Assembly (NCBI GenBank): GCA_035772405.1
Contig: JAYKKM010000052.1
Coordinates: 1,067,501-1,131,500, forward strand
DNA length: 64,000 bases
Direction: 5' to 3'
Source: Chrysogorgia sp. JL179-B06
Taxonomy: Eukaryota; Cnidaria; Anthozoa; Scleralcyonacea; Chrysogorgiidae
In this document: positions 46,102 to 56,225 of the stretch, piece by piece
Numbering within the stretch: position 1 is the stretch's first letter
How the letters are laid out: every line of letters begins with the position of its first letter
The notes under the pieces: model-generated
What the model was told of the DNA's origin: nothing
Database searches by the model: none
The model's input: only the letters and a program-made list of their open reading frames with translations
Program-made: the position numbers and the translations under genes

Positions 46102-46638
46102 TCATGAAATATAATGATTTTCATCATGAATTATTATGAGTTTGAGAAAGATATTAAGAGTATTTTGTAATTGATCGAAAAACCACTTTAAAGAGTTCAG
46201 ACGATCCTGCTTCCTAAATGGATAAACTTGGATTCGTTTAATCAGATCGTGTGAATGACAAGCCTTACGTGCTATAAACTGAGGCCTCTTTGCGGAGAAT
46301 CGAAAGTGAGAATTTTTTCTTTTATTCCAAGCCAAAAGGTGTACCTGCCCCCGCTTCCTAAGCCACTGTGCAGGTGTAGAGGGGAAGTAAATAATGTAAT
46401 GTAACATAAAATTTCGACAAAGTCGAGAATATGTTATAAGAACGACTGTCGTGCGTGTTATATAATTTGGCGACGGTTCAGACGGTGTATACACTTCATT
46501 GTGCAGGTCAGCAGCCAATACGTACCCCAAAAGGTCACAATTCGAAACGTCGTGAAAGCTGGGTATAATATAAGTCAGTACAAAAGTATTGTGCTGTGCA
46601 GTCAGTGTTGAAAAGCAAATCCAAAAAACTAAGTGCAT
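46102..46638 (-). CDS. Unrecognised 178-codon ORF, probably repeat-derived
   Basis: Open minus-strand frame containing CDLLGYVLAADLHNEVYTPS, YIIYFPSTPAQWLRKRGQVH, KRKNSHFRFSAKRPQFIARK and RIQVYPFRKQDRLNSLKWFF. Its start overlaps the PLE-terminal-repeat-like block at 46560-46740, so it may belong to a transposon. No domain recognised. Length is above chance for this AT content, but it shows no motif. Confidence 0.3.
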   Translation of the reverse strand: MHLVFWICFSTLTAQHNTFVLTYIIPSFHDVSNCDLLGYVLAADLHNEVYTPSEPSPNYITRTTVVLITYSRLCRNFMLHYIIYFPSTPAQWLRKRGQVHLLAWNKRKNSHFRFSAKRPQFIARKACHSHDLIKRIQVYPFRKQDRLNSLKWFFDQLQNTLNIFLKLIIIHDENHYIS

Positions 46639-46740
46639 GGCCGCGGTTGATGTATACTACTTGCAAAATAGTTTGTAGGAGGTCTAACGTTTCGAGAGAA
46701 GGACGCGTTATTTTATTTCGGCAGTACACCAACTTTTAGA
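46560..46740 (-). repeat. Degenerate PLE terminal-repeat-like sequence, copy 2
   Basis: Contains GTAGGAGGTCTAACGTTTCG and TTCGGCAGTACACCAACTTT, and on the minus strand CTCGAAACGTTAGACCTCC. Same family as 38800-38940 and 47395-47570. Confidence 0.5.
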
Positions 46741-47394
46741 GTATTCGATGTGTATATAGTTGCGAGAGCGCGGTCATAATTACGGAAAAATATGAGACTG
46801 AGGCTTGAATGTAGGAGCGAGCCCGTACTCGTAGGGCGAAGTCCGTACATGAAAGAGTGAGGCCCTGCATTTATCTTCCCATAATGACCAAGTGAACGAG
46901 ATTAATAAGAGTATTGAACGAACACACCGAAAGGACAACAAAACTCACCGAAAGGATAACAAAACTCACTGATTGTGGCTCATTCATCATTTAATTAAAA
47001 CACTGAAACAAATTTGTATAATTTTTTGGCTTTTTTCAAAAAAATTGTCAGTATTATTTTTGTAGGAAAAAGTCGTCCCGCGAGCGCGATTTCACCGGAA
47101 GTAACTTATGCCAACAAATAAACAGTTATTATTGCATCTTGACTATCAGTGAAGTTCTCTCATTTCCCCCTATTTTATACTATTTTCAATGAGAACTTAG
47201 CAGCATCTTTGTTTGTTTGTGAAAATTTCGATACATTTACTTCAGCCTTAAAATAACATGCACCTGTATGCAAACTTTAGTTATTTAGGTCGGTCAAAAA
47301 AATAGCTTCGCGTCCCATTTTTCACTGAACCAACTTCTCGTTGTTTGCCAATATCATTCATATATTATGTCATAGAAACCGTATACTCTAACCG
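46741..47394. other. No gene recognised
   Basis: AT-rich with a short duplication CACCGAAAGGA(C/T)AACAAAACTCAC (about 46926-46970). Confidence 0.4.
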
Positions 47395-47570
47395 CGGTCA
47401 GCGTAGTGCCGACATAGTGTCTAGGAGGTCTAACGTAGGCGTTTCGAGCGAAGGCCGTTCAACAGAGCGGGAAGACCCTTCGGCAGTACACCAACATTTT
47501 CGAGTTTTATTCAATTTTTATTGCTGTAATTTCTACACAGCACAACACAACACTTTTTATTATATATATA
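47395..47570 (-). repeat. Degenerate PLE terminal-repeat-like sequence, copy 3
   Basis: Contains TAGGAGGTCTAACGTAGGCG, GAGCGAAGGCCGTTC, TTCGGCAGTACACCAACATT and CAGCACAACACAACAC. The last two strings link it to copies 1 and 2. Confidence 0.5.
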
Positions 47571-47679
47571 TATCGATGAAATACTAGGTTTCCCCCTATA
47601 TCTTCTGATCACGGGCGTAGGAAGCAGCGGATGGTTCCATAGCCCCTGAAATTCTGAAGTGGTGGATGACTTCCCTAAA

Positions 47680-47840
47680 GGCTGGTTTCCACTCAGAAAA
47701 ATTTTCCTCAGGAAATGAACGGCCACAGGAAAGTTTCCTTTGTCTTGAGATCTCTCAGTCGGAACTAATAACTTTAATACAAAGAAAACTTTCCTCACCG
47801 TTCCTGTCCAGAGAAAATGTTTCCTGAGTGGAAACCAGCC
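47680..47840. mobile_element. Small MITE with 17-bp inverted termini
   Basis: GGCTGGTTTCCACTCAG and CTGAGTGGAAACCAGCC are perfect inverted ends of a 161-bp element, with further internal pairing (TTTCCTCAGGAAA). Confidence 0.8.
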
Positions 47841-48696
47841 ATAATAATCAGTACTGTGCCCCCCACCCCTCTAGAAATCTTATTCGCTCGGTCTTTCGCC
47901 TTCATGAGCATCCTTAACCACAAATATCTTCCTACGCTTCTGACATACGAAGATAGAAATGCTATTTTCCCTATGAGCATTGAAAATATTGTTTTTTTCA
48001 CATGTAATTAACAATATAATAAATACAATCAATATAATAAACGGAATTACTATACATGGCCGTTTGAGATACGAACTTTATCTTCTCGTGATGATAATAT
48101 TGATTTTTTCACTCGTTCACTTCGCTCATGTAAAACCTTCTACATATTAAACAATTCTTGGATGAGGCTGAGCATGATTACATTGACCCGAAAGTAATGG
48201 AAAATTGTTCAGTTTGACATTTTCGACTAAGAAAATGAATTTGCTTATGCCTATGGAACAAATTTGAAGCAAAGTAATTACAATCTGTTTTTTTTGTGAG
48301 CGATTGTTTATCATGTGCCATCCAGCTATTATACATTTTGAATGGGGAGACTTCCACAAACAAAAAAGTGAAACTATCTGAAAGACTTTTTAGATAAGAC
48401 TTTTTTACGTTAAAGAAAAGTTGTTTATTGTTGATATTAAAACAATTAGACAACCCATATCGTCACTGTTGTCTTCGTCAGCAGAATCTACTGCAGACCA
48501 TTTTGTTATCTTGTAAAAATCGCACGCTTTGAGGTATAGTGAAGTCATCAGCGTCCAATAATTTATTTTTCGATACCTCCGTCCAATAATTCACAGTATT
48601 AGACGGAAATGACGCCACAGCTGCCGAACATTGATAATTAACTGGAGTATGTCGACCAATAAGGAACGAGGATGAAGTTTGAATGTATAATATTAA
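47841..48696. other. No gene recognised
   Basis: AT-rich. Short ORFs on both strands at 47795-48011 overlap each other and look accidental. Confidence 0.4.
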
Positions 48697-48701
48697 TTAA
48701 A

Positions 48702-48771
<70 letters not shown>

Positions 48772-48818
48772 CGTTTGTGTATAATTAGTTCTCATGCCCA
48801 TATCTAGATTGTACCAAG

Positions 48819-48860
48819 CTACACTGATGAACTGTGGAACAGCGAAACACGTGTCTGTAG
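48819..48860 (+). ncRNA. Hammerhead ribozyme motif in PLE 2 terminal region
   Basis: Core CTGATGA (48824-48830), stem II CTGT/ACAG with a GGA loop, GAAA (48844-48847), stem III ACAC/GTGT with no spare loop, and GTC as cleavage triplet (48853-48855). Stem I is CTACA/TGTAG directly flanking, with a second GTAC/GTAC pairing further out. All conserved bases are present. The very short stem III is the form that in known retroelement hammerheads works better as a dimer. It lies on the strand opposite to the PLE coding strand, as expected if the terminal repeat is inverted. Confidence 0.75.
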
Positions 48861-48979
48861 ATATTGTACTATATATATATATATGCAACTGACATGTCGT
48901 TAATATACTCGGCGGGTTAAAAATAGTTCTGATGACGTTGTTGTGTGTTGATCGTTTGCTGACGTTCGTTAATCGGTGA

Positions 48980-49284
48980 TTGATTGTGTGACGACACTTC
49001 GCGAAAATTTCCGATCTTTTATTTAAAAGAGTGTTCTTGTCGGCCTTCATGATCATAAGTTTTTCCTCCAGGCAAAGGTTGCATCTTCGCGATCCATTTC
49101 GATAAGCCGCGGCGCGTCTAACAATTGACCATTTTACATTAAAATCGCGTTTTTTTCTTTTTAAGTTCCAGATGTGTTTTGACAGCTCCGTTTCATTTGC
49201 GTGCTTTTCGTTGCGGAATGATTTTAGATGGTTGCGATAACGCTGCTTGAAATCATTGGCTGTCATACCGATATATTTCTTCAT
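48980..49284 (-). pseudogene. PLE 2 GIY-YIG endonuclease
   Basis: Reads MKKYIGMTANDFKQRYRNHL, KSFRNEKHANETELSKHIWN, LKRKKRDFNVKWSIVRRAAA and CNLCLEEKLMIMKADKNTLL. YIGMT with the downstream Arg, His and Glu fits the GIY-YIG fold of PLE endonucleases. A frameshift and stop near 49320-49290 separate it from the RT part, so the protein is broken. Confidence 0.82.
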
Positions 49285-49322
49285 TTCTCCGTCGTCATGC
49301 GTTGTTACTTCGGCTTGATAAA

Positions 49323-49895
49323 TTATACTTTAGTTTTCACTAAACAGTTTCCTGGGATTGGGCATTGATGGATGTTACGTTGTCGGCAGTTGCATTTCTC
49401 TGTATTCGTGCGCGGGTTGTTTCTGTTCTTTAAGATGCGTTTATTAAGTCTCTGGATTGTGCTCTGGATGTTTTCCATACAGCTATAGCTGACTTTCACT
49501 GTATTTCGGTTGAATAGGCAATGTAATTTGTTTGATTGAGGGAAATGTTTGTCAATAAGATTAAGAAAGTTTCGTCCTATGTTCGTCTTTACGTTCTTAG
49601 TGACATTTCTGTTCCTGTTTCGTCTGCGGTTAGTTGTCGTTGTGTTGTTTTCGTTTGTTTCGGCGTGATCGTTGTTTTTATAAGTGAGCGTCACGTCGAA
49701 GTTGCTGTGTTTGAGGGCATTTTCGTAGGTTGGTGCAGCTGTATCAGAAGATAGTTTAGAAATTCTGTCAGCTATTGAGTTGGGAAGTTGTTTTAGGATA
49801 GAAGGTGGGTGGTTGGATTGGTGGTGAATGTATAGTGGATCGTTGTTCGGTTTCCGGTATGGTTTGAATGTGCCGTTTGTCAGGTCGAATGTCAC
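49323..49895 (-). pseudogene. PLE 2 reverse transcriptase C-terminal part
   Basis: Starts in the middle of the RT thumb: TFDLTNGTFKPYRKPNNDPL (the LDVTFDL...Y+PYRKPN block), YIHHQSNHPPSILKQLPNSI, DRISKLSSDTAAPTYENALK, then an Asn/Arg-rich linker, NIGRNFLNLIDKHFPQSNKL and a CNCRQRNIHQCPIPGNC zinc-knuckle-like cluster. This layout is typical of PLEs found in cnidarians and other invertebrates. It is truncated at its 5' end by an AT-rich tract at 49915. Confidence 0.82.
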
Positions 49896-49914
49896 GTCAA
49901 GAACGTTTACGGTT

Positions 49915-50622
49915 TATATATATATATAAGTTTAATATATATATATATATATATATTAAAACGCAGTGTATATTACAGAGTCTGAAACTAGGTTAGACCA
50001 CAAATGATTAATTTGAACTAAATTTCATTAATTATCGATTTATATAGAAAGCGACCAAGCAGACCGATAAGGGTTTTTAACCACCCGTAACAGGAACGAC
50101 CACTCAGTCAAAACGTAAAAAAGTTAAACGCAACTTCATATGTACGCATGATGTTACTACAGAGAAATATAGTCCAGATCTGCAGAAGCTGCGTTCGGTG
50201 AGGGCTCCGGGGCTGTAACATATATATATATATATATAACTATAATGTTTAATGATATCATTATATATAACACATGGTATGTAACATGATATGCCCCACA
50301 ACCGTACCTTTTTACCCGCTGTTAAAACTTGCAGTATTTCCCTTGACAAATCGTTTACACGCAGAAAGCACTCAATTTGATACGGCTATGATTTGTGTTT
50401 CGATTTCTGCATCTATTGTCGGATTTATATAGTTCCATCAGTTCACGCTTCCTTCTTGATATTGACTTAAGTGCGCCTCCTATCTAATTAAACTAATCGG
50501 AACATCTGTCACTTTGAGAGATACATGTTGATTTTTAATGATATTGATAGCAGCGTTTTGGGACAATGCCGCAAAATAAATTTCCTTTTGTATATACTTA
50601 TACGCGCTACTTTTGTTATAGC
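49915..50622. other. No gene recognised; short (TA)n tracts
   Basis: TA tracts at 49917-49928, 49936-49955 and 50220-50237. Otherwise nothing. Confidence 0.5.
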
Positions 50623-50671
50623 GCATTCAGGCGCGTGGGTGATTGACAGCGCTTCGTAGCTTCCTGAATGC
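50623..50671. repeat. Hairpin with 9-bp stem
   Basis: GCATTCAGG and CCTGAATGC flank a 31-nt loop. Confidence 0.5.
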
Positions 50672-51270
50672 AAGACGCAAATTAGCAGGTGAAATACTAT
50701 TATTAGATTTGACTGCATGCTGGCAAGAAGTACGTAAAACTAGTTAAATAGGGCGAAAACGCTGCTTTAGTAAATTTAAGGATCTACTCGTATGGCTCTG
50801 AATAAGAAGTATTATTAACGAAAATAAATTAGATTTTATAAAAACATGAAATTCACAAAGTGGAGTCCAATTTTACGCTTCCGGTGTTTTCCGACAAATT
50901 TAGTTCAAGTATTATACTTGCGACGTATAGAGCGTACGACTGGGAGAGTCGAAAGTTGTTTACGATATTGCATACTATACGTTGGTAAGACGGAAATTGC
51001 AATCGATGTGTTGTAACGCTAACACTAGAACTAACTGCATTCTGTATTTTATTCTATTTCAAACTATTGAATGTCTAAAAGTGTCTGAAAGTGTCAGATA
51101 TATGCATAAACGATACATGTTGGGCGAATATAGAAAACGTAGGGCATTTGTCCGATATCCCCAGCGCACGGGGTCCCACATAACACTAAAATCTATAAAC
51201 AACATAATGCGAACTTATGATTCACATTTATTTAGGTATGCTATCTAATCTCTAGTATTCCGGTTTTTCA
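50672..51270. other. No gene recognised
   Basis: An 88-codon ORF at 50982-51248 shows no recognisable domain; otherwise AT-rich. Confidence 0.4.
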
Positions 51271-51362
51271 AACCCAAAAATCCTCAGAAAATGTCCCGGA
51301 CTGGGATCGAACCTGTAATCTTCCGATTGTCGGTGAGATGTTGTAACCATTGAGCTTTCTTG
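51271..51362 (-). mobile_element. tRNA-derived SINE, family 2, copy B
   Basis: On the minus strand: A-box region AGCTCAATGGTTAC, then CTCACCGACAATCGGA, B-box GGTTCGATCCC (plus coordinates 51303-51313) and CCGGGACATT. Shares the TCCTCAGAAAA flank and arm sequences with 17478-17556. Confidence 0.6.
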
Positions 51363-52019
51363 TATAATAATTTCTAATTTTTCCCATTTTTGTAGAAACG
51401 TAAGATGGACAACAGTGATAGCCCCATTATTAACTTAGGCTCATTGCGTTACTCCAGCCGATAAAGGTAATACCATACTGGAAAAGTTTAATTTGAAACC
51501 TCTTGAAACATTAATTGTACAGCTACAACAAGACAAATTTTCAAAAGCAGTGTATTCTAGTAAGTGATTTTATTGCATTTTAAATTTTAGGTATGCTTGA
51601 TAGAGGAGACTGCTCTGGCGTTTTGGTGCTGGACATGCATGTGCCCAAGTTAATTCAAGTTAAAATACAGTAGCAGTTTCTCACCTACGATAACGTAGTC
51701 AACTAACACAGCAGGACCAATTTCTATAGAACGCCCTTCTATGTCCAAATATTTAAGGTACAGCGCAGGTGAGAATACAATTCATATAAACGTCAATTGA
51801 CAAAAGGTTGAAGTAATTATAAGATTAATTTATTTTACGCCATCAATTGCGTGAATTAACTATTAAGAAGCTTTACAGGGACAACAAATGCAATCCTAAC
51901 CCTCACGAGTGTGCTTTATTGTTGTAAAGTCGCTATGCATATCCAACTAGAAAAACTTAATTCCGTCGCTAATACAAGACAACTTTTTGTTTATTATACC
52001 TAATCATATATCGTATCTA
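51363..52019. other. No gene recognised
   Basis: AT-rich; nothing supported. Confidence 0.4.
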
Positions 52020-52299
52020 GAACGATAGGCTAATAAACGCCTTCCTGAAATAATTGCCCTTTCAATAATGGATCCAATTGAATGAATCCGCCCATGGCTA
52101 TTATCCAAAGAAATGCACTACCACGGACTACATAGAACAATACTTTGATTAACTCGACATTTCGGCCCCTTATTGTACTGCGGATGTAGCAGTACGAAAG
52201 ATGAAAGACTTCGACAGCAAATCTTAACATGTACACGCGAACTTTATTCCCAAACTTTCGCAAATTGGCTTTACAGAGGAAATGACGAATTGAACGTAA

Positions 52300-53032
52300 C
52301 TAACTAACCGATAACAACAAAACGTTTTTTGTACGTATATCCGCGCCCACAGTTATTACAGACCGTTCTATACATACTTGGTGTAATTTTCTAGTTTGTC
52401 TTGTCCTACTACACATTTCCCCCTCAGAGGGAACTTCGTCGCGAAGTTCGACTAATCGCCTAGCCGCTTCTGGGTAGTCAGGAACCTCAGCCAAGACTGG
52501 GTCAAGTAGGGTAGCAGGAACATTCTGTGGGGGCAGATCCTTACCAGATGGCCCATCTAGCAGCCTTAGGGTTCAGGTCCGCCTGCTCAATGGGGATAAG
52601 TTCAGTAACGATTGCTTCAACATCCATCTCCCTTGCATCACTATCTGAATCTGAGCTTGCATCATGGTTACGAGCTGTGTGCGTGTTGTGCCTCTTCACG
52701 TACCGATCTCGAGTGTGTGTTTCTGAGGCTGTTTGTGGCTGTACTTCGTATGGTACGTGGTAGGGAAGGAGCAAATTCCGGTGCAGTGTACGTTCTTTGC
52801 CAGTGCCTTCCTGTTGGACGACATACACCGGTAAGCCCCCAACTTTCCGAATTACTTGATAAGGTATGTCTAATGTCTTCCCATCGATCCTTGAGCTTGC
52901 TCTTTCCTCGTAGGCTGAGGTTCCGCACAAGCACGCAGTCTCCAGGAAAGATACCAGCAGGGCTAGGCTTAACAGCACGCATCTTTCTGTTGGCTTCTGC
53001 TTTCTTATGTGCATTCTGTGATGCAAGTCCAT
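52300..53032 (-). pseudogene. Gypsy integrase C-terminal region
   Basis: Segments DIPYQVIRKVGGLPVYVVQQ, TLHRNLLLPYHVPYEV, a polar tail with SSDSDSDAREMDVEAIV, and further downstream AEVPDYPEAARRLVELRDEV. The YxVxRxxGxxPVYVV...RTLHRN block is typical of the C-terminal part of gypsy integrases (GPY-like region). Frame breaks occur near 53032 and 52541. Confidence 0.75.
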
Positions 53033-53618
53033 GAGCGTGGTACCGCAGATTCTCTACATAAGATGAATAAGGCTTTGTCTCTCCGTTGCAGCAGTTGGTT
53101 CTCATGGCGACATCGATTGGTAGGCGTGGCAGGCGACCAAACATGAGAAAATAAGGTGAGTATCCAGTTGACAAATGTTCAGTACAGTTCTAGGCGTGAA
53201 CTAGTGGAGCAACATAATCAGGCCAATCTTTCTTCTTATCACCCTCCAGAGTGCCCAACATTCCAAGCAGTGTCCTGTTGAAACGTTCTGTTTGCCTATT
53301 TCGCTGGGGATGGTAGGGGGTCGTTCGTGTCTTCTTGATACCAGCCATCTCGTACAGATCCTTGATGATCTTGGACTCAAAGTCACGACCTTGGTCAGAG
53401 TGTACTCGTTGGGGAAACCCAAAGTTCACCAGAATTTTCTCCCATAACAACTTGGCAACGGTGGGAGCCTTTTGATTGCGAGTTGGCAAAGCCCAGGAGA
53501 ATTTGGTAAAACTGTCGGTCACCACCAACACATGTTCACAACCGCCCTTACCTTTCTCCAGGGACAAGAAATCGATGGCCAAGAGCTCCATAGGTTCTGA
53601 AACGATGATAAGGACCAA
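53033..53618 (-). pseudogene. Gypsy integrase catalytic core
   Basis: DDE core with spacing DD35E: first Asp in LLAIDFLSLEKGKGG, second in RVHSDQGRDFESKIIKDLYE, and Glu in YHPQRNRQTERFNRTLLGML. The usual HPQxxGQxE glycines are both Arg, a damaging change. After a stop at about 53190 it resumes LSTGYSPYFLMFGRLPRLPI, FPGDCVLVRNLSLRGKSKLK and DRWED. Confidence 0.87.
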
Positions 53619-53635
53619 GGGTGCCTTGGGTGGGT

Positions 53636-54395
53636 CTAAAGCTTTTCTTTTGATGCACCGCTCACAATTCTGGATGTGTGTATGTCTAAGGTTTTGTCTC
53701 TGCCAAGGTGACCCATATCATCGTGGAGTACTTGAGCTCGCATTGCCGCAGGCAAAACCAACTGGAGCTTCTCAGCGCCTTCGACCATCCGCCGTCTGCA
53801 CAGGATACCAGCTTGCACGACCAAGCGAGCTCTCTTTCGGAACATCCAAGACACTTCAGGGGTGTTGGCTTTGAGCTTGTCAAGTGACTGGTTCTTATTT
53901 AGTAGGCCTAGAACACAGCTGATGGCAGGGTCTTCGGTCTTCATGTTGGAGATGTGGCCAATTAACAGGTGGGGTGCACTCGTGACTATCTATTGCGGTG
54001 TTGTCCACTGCTTGGGGAAACATACTGACAGCTGTAACCACGGACTCAGGGAAGGCATCACCATTGAATGGTTCACTCACTCGGTGATATTGACAGATAG
54101 CTTGGAATGCCTCGCGGGAACAGAAGTTGGATTCTACTTCTGTAGACGAAGATAACCTGTTCAGAAACGGCTTGATATAATCTTCATCTGGTACAGGTCT
54201 AGCATCTGGATCGTCTTGGTGAGGCATACGTGAGAGGCCATCAGCATCCCCATGAACTTTTCCAGCTCTGTATGTGATTGTAAAATCAAATGGTGCCAAA
54301 CTCGAGAGCCAACGATGGTCTGTAGCTGATAACTTGGCTGATGTTGTCAGATAAGCCCGCCGCACACTAGAGCTATCAGCTTCGCAAAGTTTCAC
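53636..54395 (-). pseudogene. Gypsy RNase H end and integrase zinc-binding region
   Basis: TDHRWLSSLAPFDFTITYRA and GKVHGDADGLSRMP form the end of RNase H (HxxL...G..N/D..ADxLSR). After a frame change comes LVVQAGILCRRRM, QLVLPAAMRAQVLHDDMGHL and GRDKTLDIH, the H(x)3-H half of the integrase zinc finger. The RT upstream is missing. Confidence 0.82.
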
Positions 54396-54609
54396 TCGTG
54401 ACTGTTGGCGTAAGCAAGTTGCCCCAGTGTCATGCGGTGGCGTTTCGAGCGCTATTGTTCACGCGTGCCATCGGCACCTGATATTCAACATGTTGAACAA
54501 TTTTGTGCACGAGTGAACATTTCCTCCAAGTGTGCGCGCGTGCAAAGCTATCGCCTTACAATGTCATACGAATACGCATGCGTAGAAGTGCTAATAGCGA
54601 TCAAATAAA

Positions 54610-54775
54610 ATGGCGGCGAGTAGTAATCTTGTGGCTGAAGCAATGTTGGAAGACAAGATAGCTGATATGTGGCCGGACTATCCTTGTCTATACGACGTAA
54701 GGTGTCCTGAATTAAAAAATCGAGATATGCGCGATAAATCTATGCACGAAATGGCTGGAAAACTTGGACAAACAG
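54610..54775 (+). CDS. MADF-domain protein, exon 1
   Basis: Starts at ATG 54610 (AAAATGGCGGCG context). It encodes MAASSNLVAEAMLEDKIADM, WPDYPCLYDVRCPELKNRDM and RDKSMHEMAGKLGQT, matching the first half of a MADF DNA-binding domain (xYPxLYDxxxPxYKNRDxRxxxxxEIAxxLG). The donor is ACAG|GTAGGT with one base carried over, which pairs in frame with the exon at 54854. MADF proteins bind DNA as transcription regulators; PIF/Harbinger transposons also carry MADF/Myb-like proteins, so a transposon origin is possible. Confidence 0.78.
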
Positions 54776-54853
54776 GTAGGTTGAACATTTGAACCGAAAT
54801 TAGATGTTTCAAGTTTGCTTGTATGACGGAGTATACATCACATTTGTTCCTAG

Positions 54854-54984
54854 CTGAGTGGGTGAAAACAAAGATAAAGGCATTGAGAAATAGCTATGTG
54901 AAAGCAAAAAAGCCAACTGCAAGTGGTAGTGCAAGAAAGAACCCAACACGGCGAACTATATGGTTGCTGCACTCTAAAAAATAA
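54854..54984 (+). CDS. MADF-domain protein, exon 2, ended by a repeat
   Basis: Acceptor TTGTTCCTAG|C. Reads EWVKTKIKALRNSYVKAKKP, TASGSARKNPTRRTIWLL, the second half of the MADF domain (VKxRxxxLRxxYxRxxKxxxSGS...). The frame then enters the repeat CACTCTAAAAAATAAGG at 54970, which supplies HSKK and a TAA stop (54982-54984). The usual W-x-YxxxLxFL end of the domain is missing after TIWLL. The repeat therefore truncates the protein in this allele, unless a donor upstream is used. Confidence 0.72.
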
Positions 54985-55380
54985 GGTGTGTAAATTAACA
55001 CACCTTTTCTGTCCAAAAAACTACACACCTTAAGATGGGTTAAAGAACACACCTTAAGGTGTGTTTCTGACTTGTCCAAAAAACAACACACCTTAAGGTG
55101 TGTTCTATGAAAAGGTGTGTTAACTAACACACCTTGGTGTGTTATCTAACACACCTAGGTGTGTTATCTAACACACCTTGGTGTGTTAGATAACACACCA
55201 TAAGGTGTGTTATCTCACACACCTTGAGGTGTGTTATCGGTAACACACCTTAAGGTGTGTTATTGGTAACACACCTTAGGTTGTGTTATCTAACACGCCT
55301 TAAAGTGTGTTATCTAACAAAGCGTTGATAACACACCTTAAGGTGTGTTATCTAAACACACCTTAAGTTGTGTTAGATGC
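54970..55380. repeat. Palindromic tandem array of ACACACCTTAAGGTGTGT
   Basis: Begins CACTCTAAAAAATAAGGTGT and continues as roughly 14-16 variants of AACACACCTTAAGGTGTGTT joined by ATCT or GGTA spacers. Each unit is itself a near-perfect palindrome. A related array starts at 63925 and runs off the window. Confidence 0.92.
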
Positions 55381-56225
55381 CACAGCTAAACATTAACAAA
55401 TCATTTGAACAGTGGTGCATCCAGCAAGGGGTGCTGGCCGAGCAGCCAAGCACACCGAACCCAGCACTGCCCAGCAGCGTGCTGTCGTGAGAGTGCACCT
55501 AGTAGTTTCTTGGTTGCAATAATACAATTTACAGATATTGAATAAATAGTATAAATATCTTTCAATCTTTGTGCCTGATTAAATTTAAAATATATTTGTC
55601 CAATTGTCCTAATATTGTTATGACAGCAAACATGCGTTATTTGTTGCCAAACTCGCTTGAAATGATGTAATCATTGTAATCATGTAATGATCAGTTGATC
55701 ACATGTTTTGATGTTAAACCATTTAACCATGCACATAGAAAAACTCATGCTTTTTCACATTTGAATATTTGATTGCTTTTTTAATTTCTATTTTCATTAT
55801 CGAATACTTATAATGTTAGACGTTTACAGCAAAATTAAGAATTTGCTTTATTCAATTTAGTATCAAACTAAATTAATTATTAATATTGAGTATTTTGAAC
55901 TAGTGCTGCCTTGAATTCCAAATCTTAAGTTGGTCTAAGACTGATAACAAGTTTTGAATACCGCATCAATTTAATGTTTTGCTCCCCCCTTGACCAAGGC
56001 CAACAGGGGTGTACACCCCTGTCCACCCCCCATATAAATCCACCACTGCATTTAAAGAGAAATACTCATGCAATAAACAAGTAGTTTGGACATACTGTAC
56101 TGTAACTGGTATATTTCTAATAAAACGCAATTGGTTTTATATTACACAAGTAATTAGCAAATATTAATGTACAGTATAAATATCAAATAGTTTTAAGGAT
56201 CAGTCTAATGTCACAAATTAACCTT
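55381..56225. other. No gene recognised
   Basis: AT-rich. Includes a GC-richer patch at 55410-55500 (CAGCACTGCCCAGCAGC). No supported exon. Confidence 0.4.

Larger units (their letters stand above)
48697..49905 (-). mobile_element. Penelope-like element (PLE 2), 5'-truncated
   Basis: The minus strand carries the RT C-terminus (49905-49323), a GIY-YIG endonuclease (49284-about 49000), then a 3' terminal region with a hammerhead motif (plus strand 48819-48860) and a (TA)n tract at 48707-48767. The upstream RT catalytic blocks are missing. Confidence 0.8.
52020..54400 (-). mobile_element. Ty3/gypsy-type LTR retrotransposon, partial and decayed
   Basis: Minus-strand order RNase H end, zinc-binding H2C2 region, integrase core, integrase C-terminus, then a polypurine-like GAGGGGGAAA followed by TGTGTAGTAG (about 52435-52407). 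The last could be the start of the 3' LTR, which would then occupy about 52020-52416. Protease, RT and the 5' LTR are absent. Frameshifts separate each segment. Confidence 0.75.

Noticed and set aside
51285..51362. tRNA gene on the minus strand
   Set aside because: The anticodon arm does not fold convincingly and a related copy with shared flanks is at 17478-17556, so a SINE is favoured.
52612..53034. 140-codon plus-strand ORF
   Set aside because: It is antisense to the gypsy integrase, whose motifs are unmistakable on the minus strand.
54970..55380. CRISPR array
   Set aside because: Repeats are directly adjacent palindromes without unique spacers, and the genome is eukaryotic.
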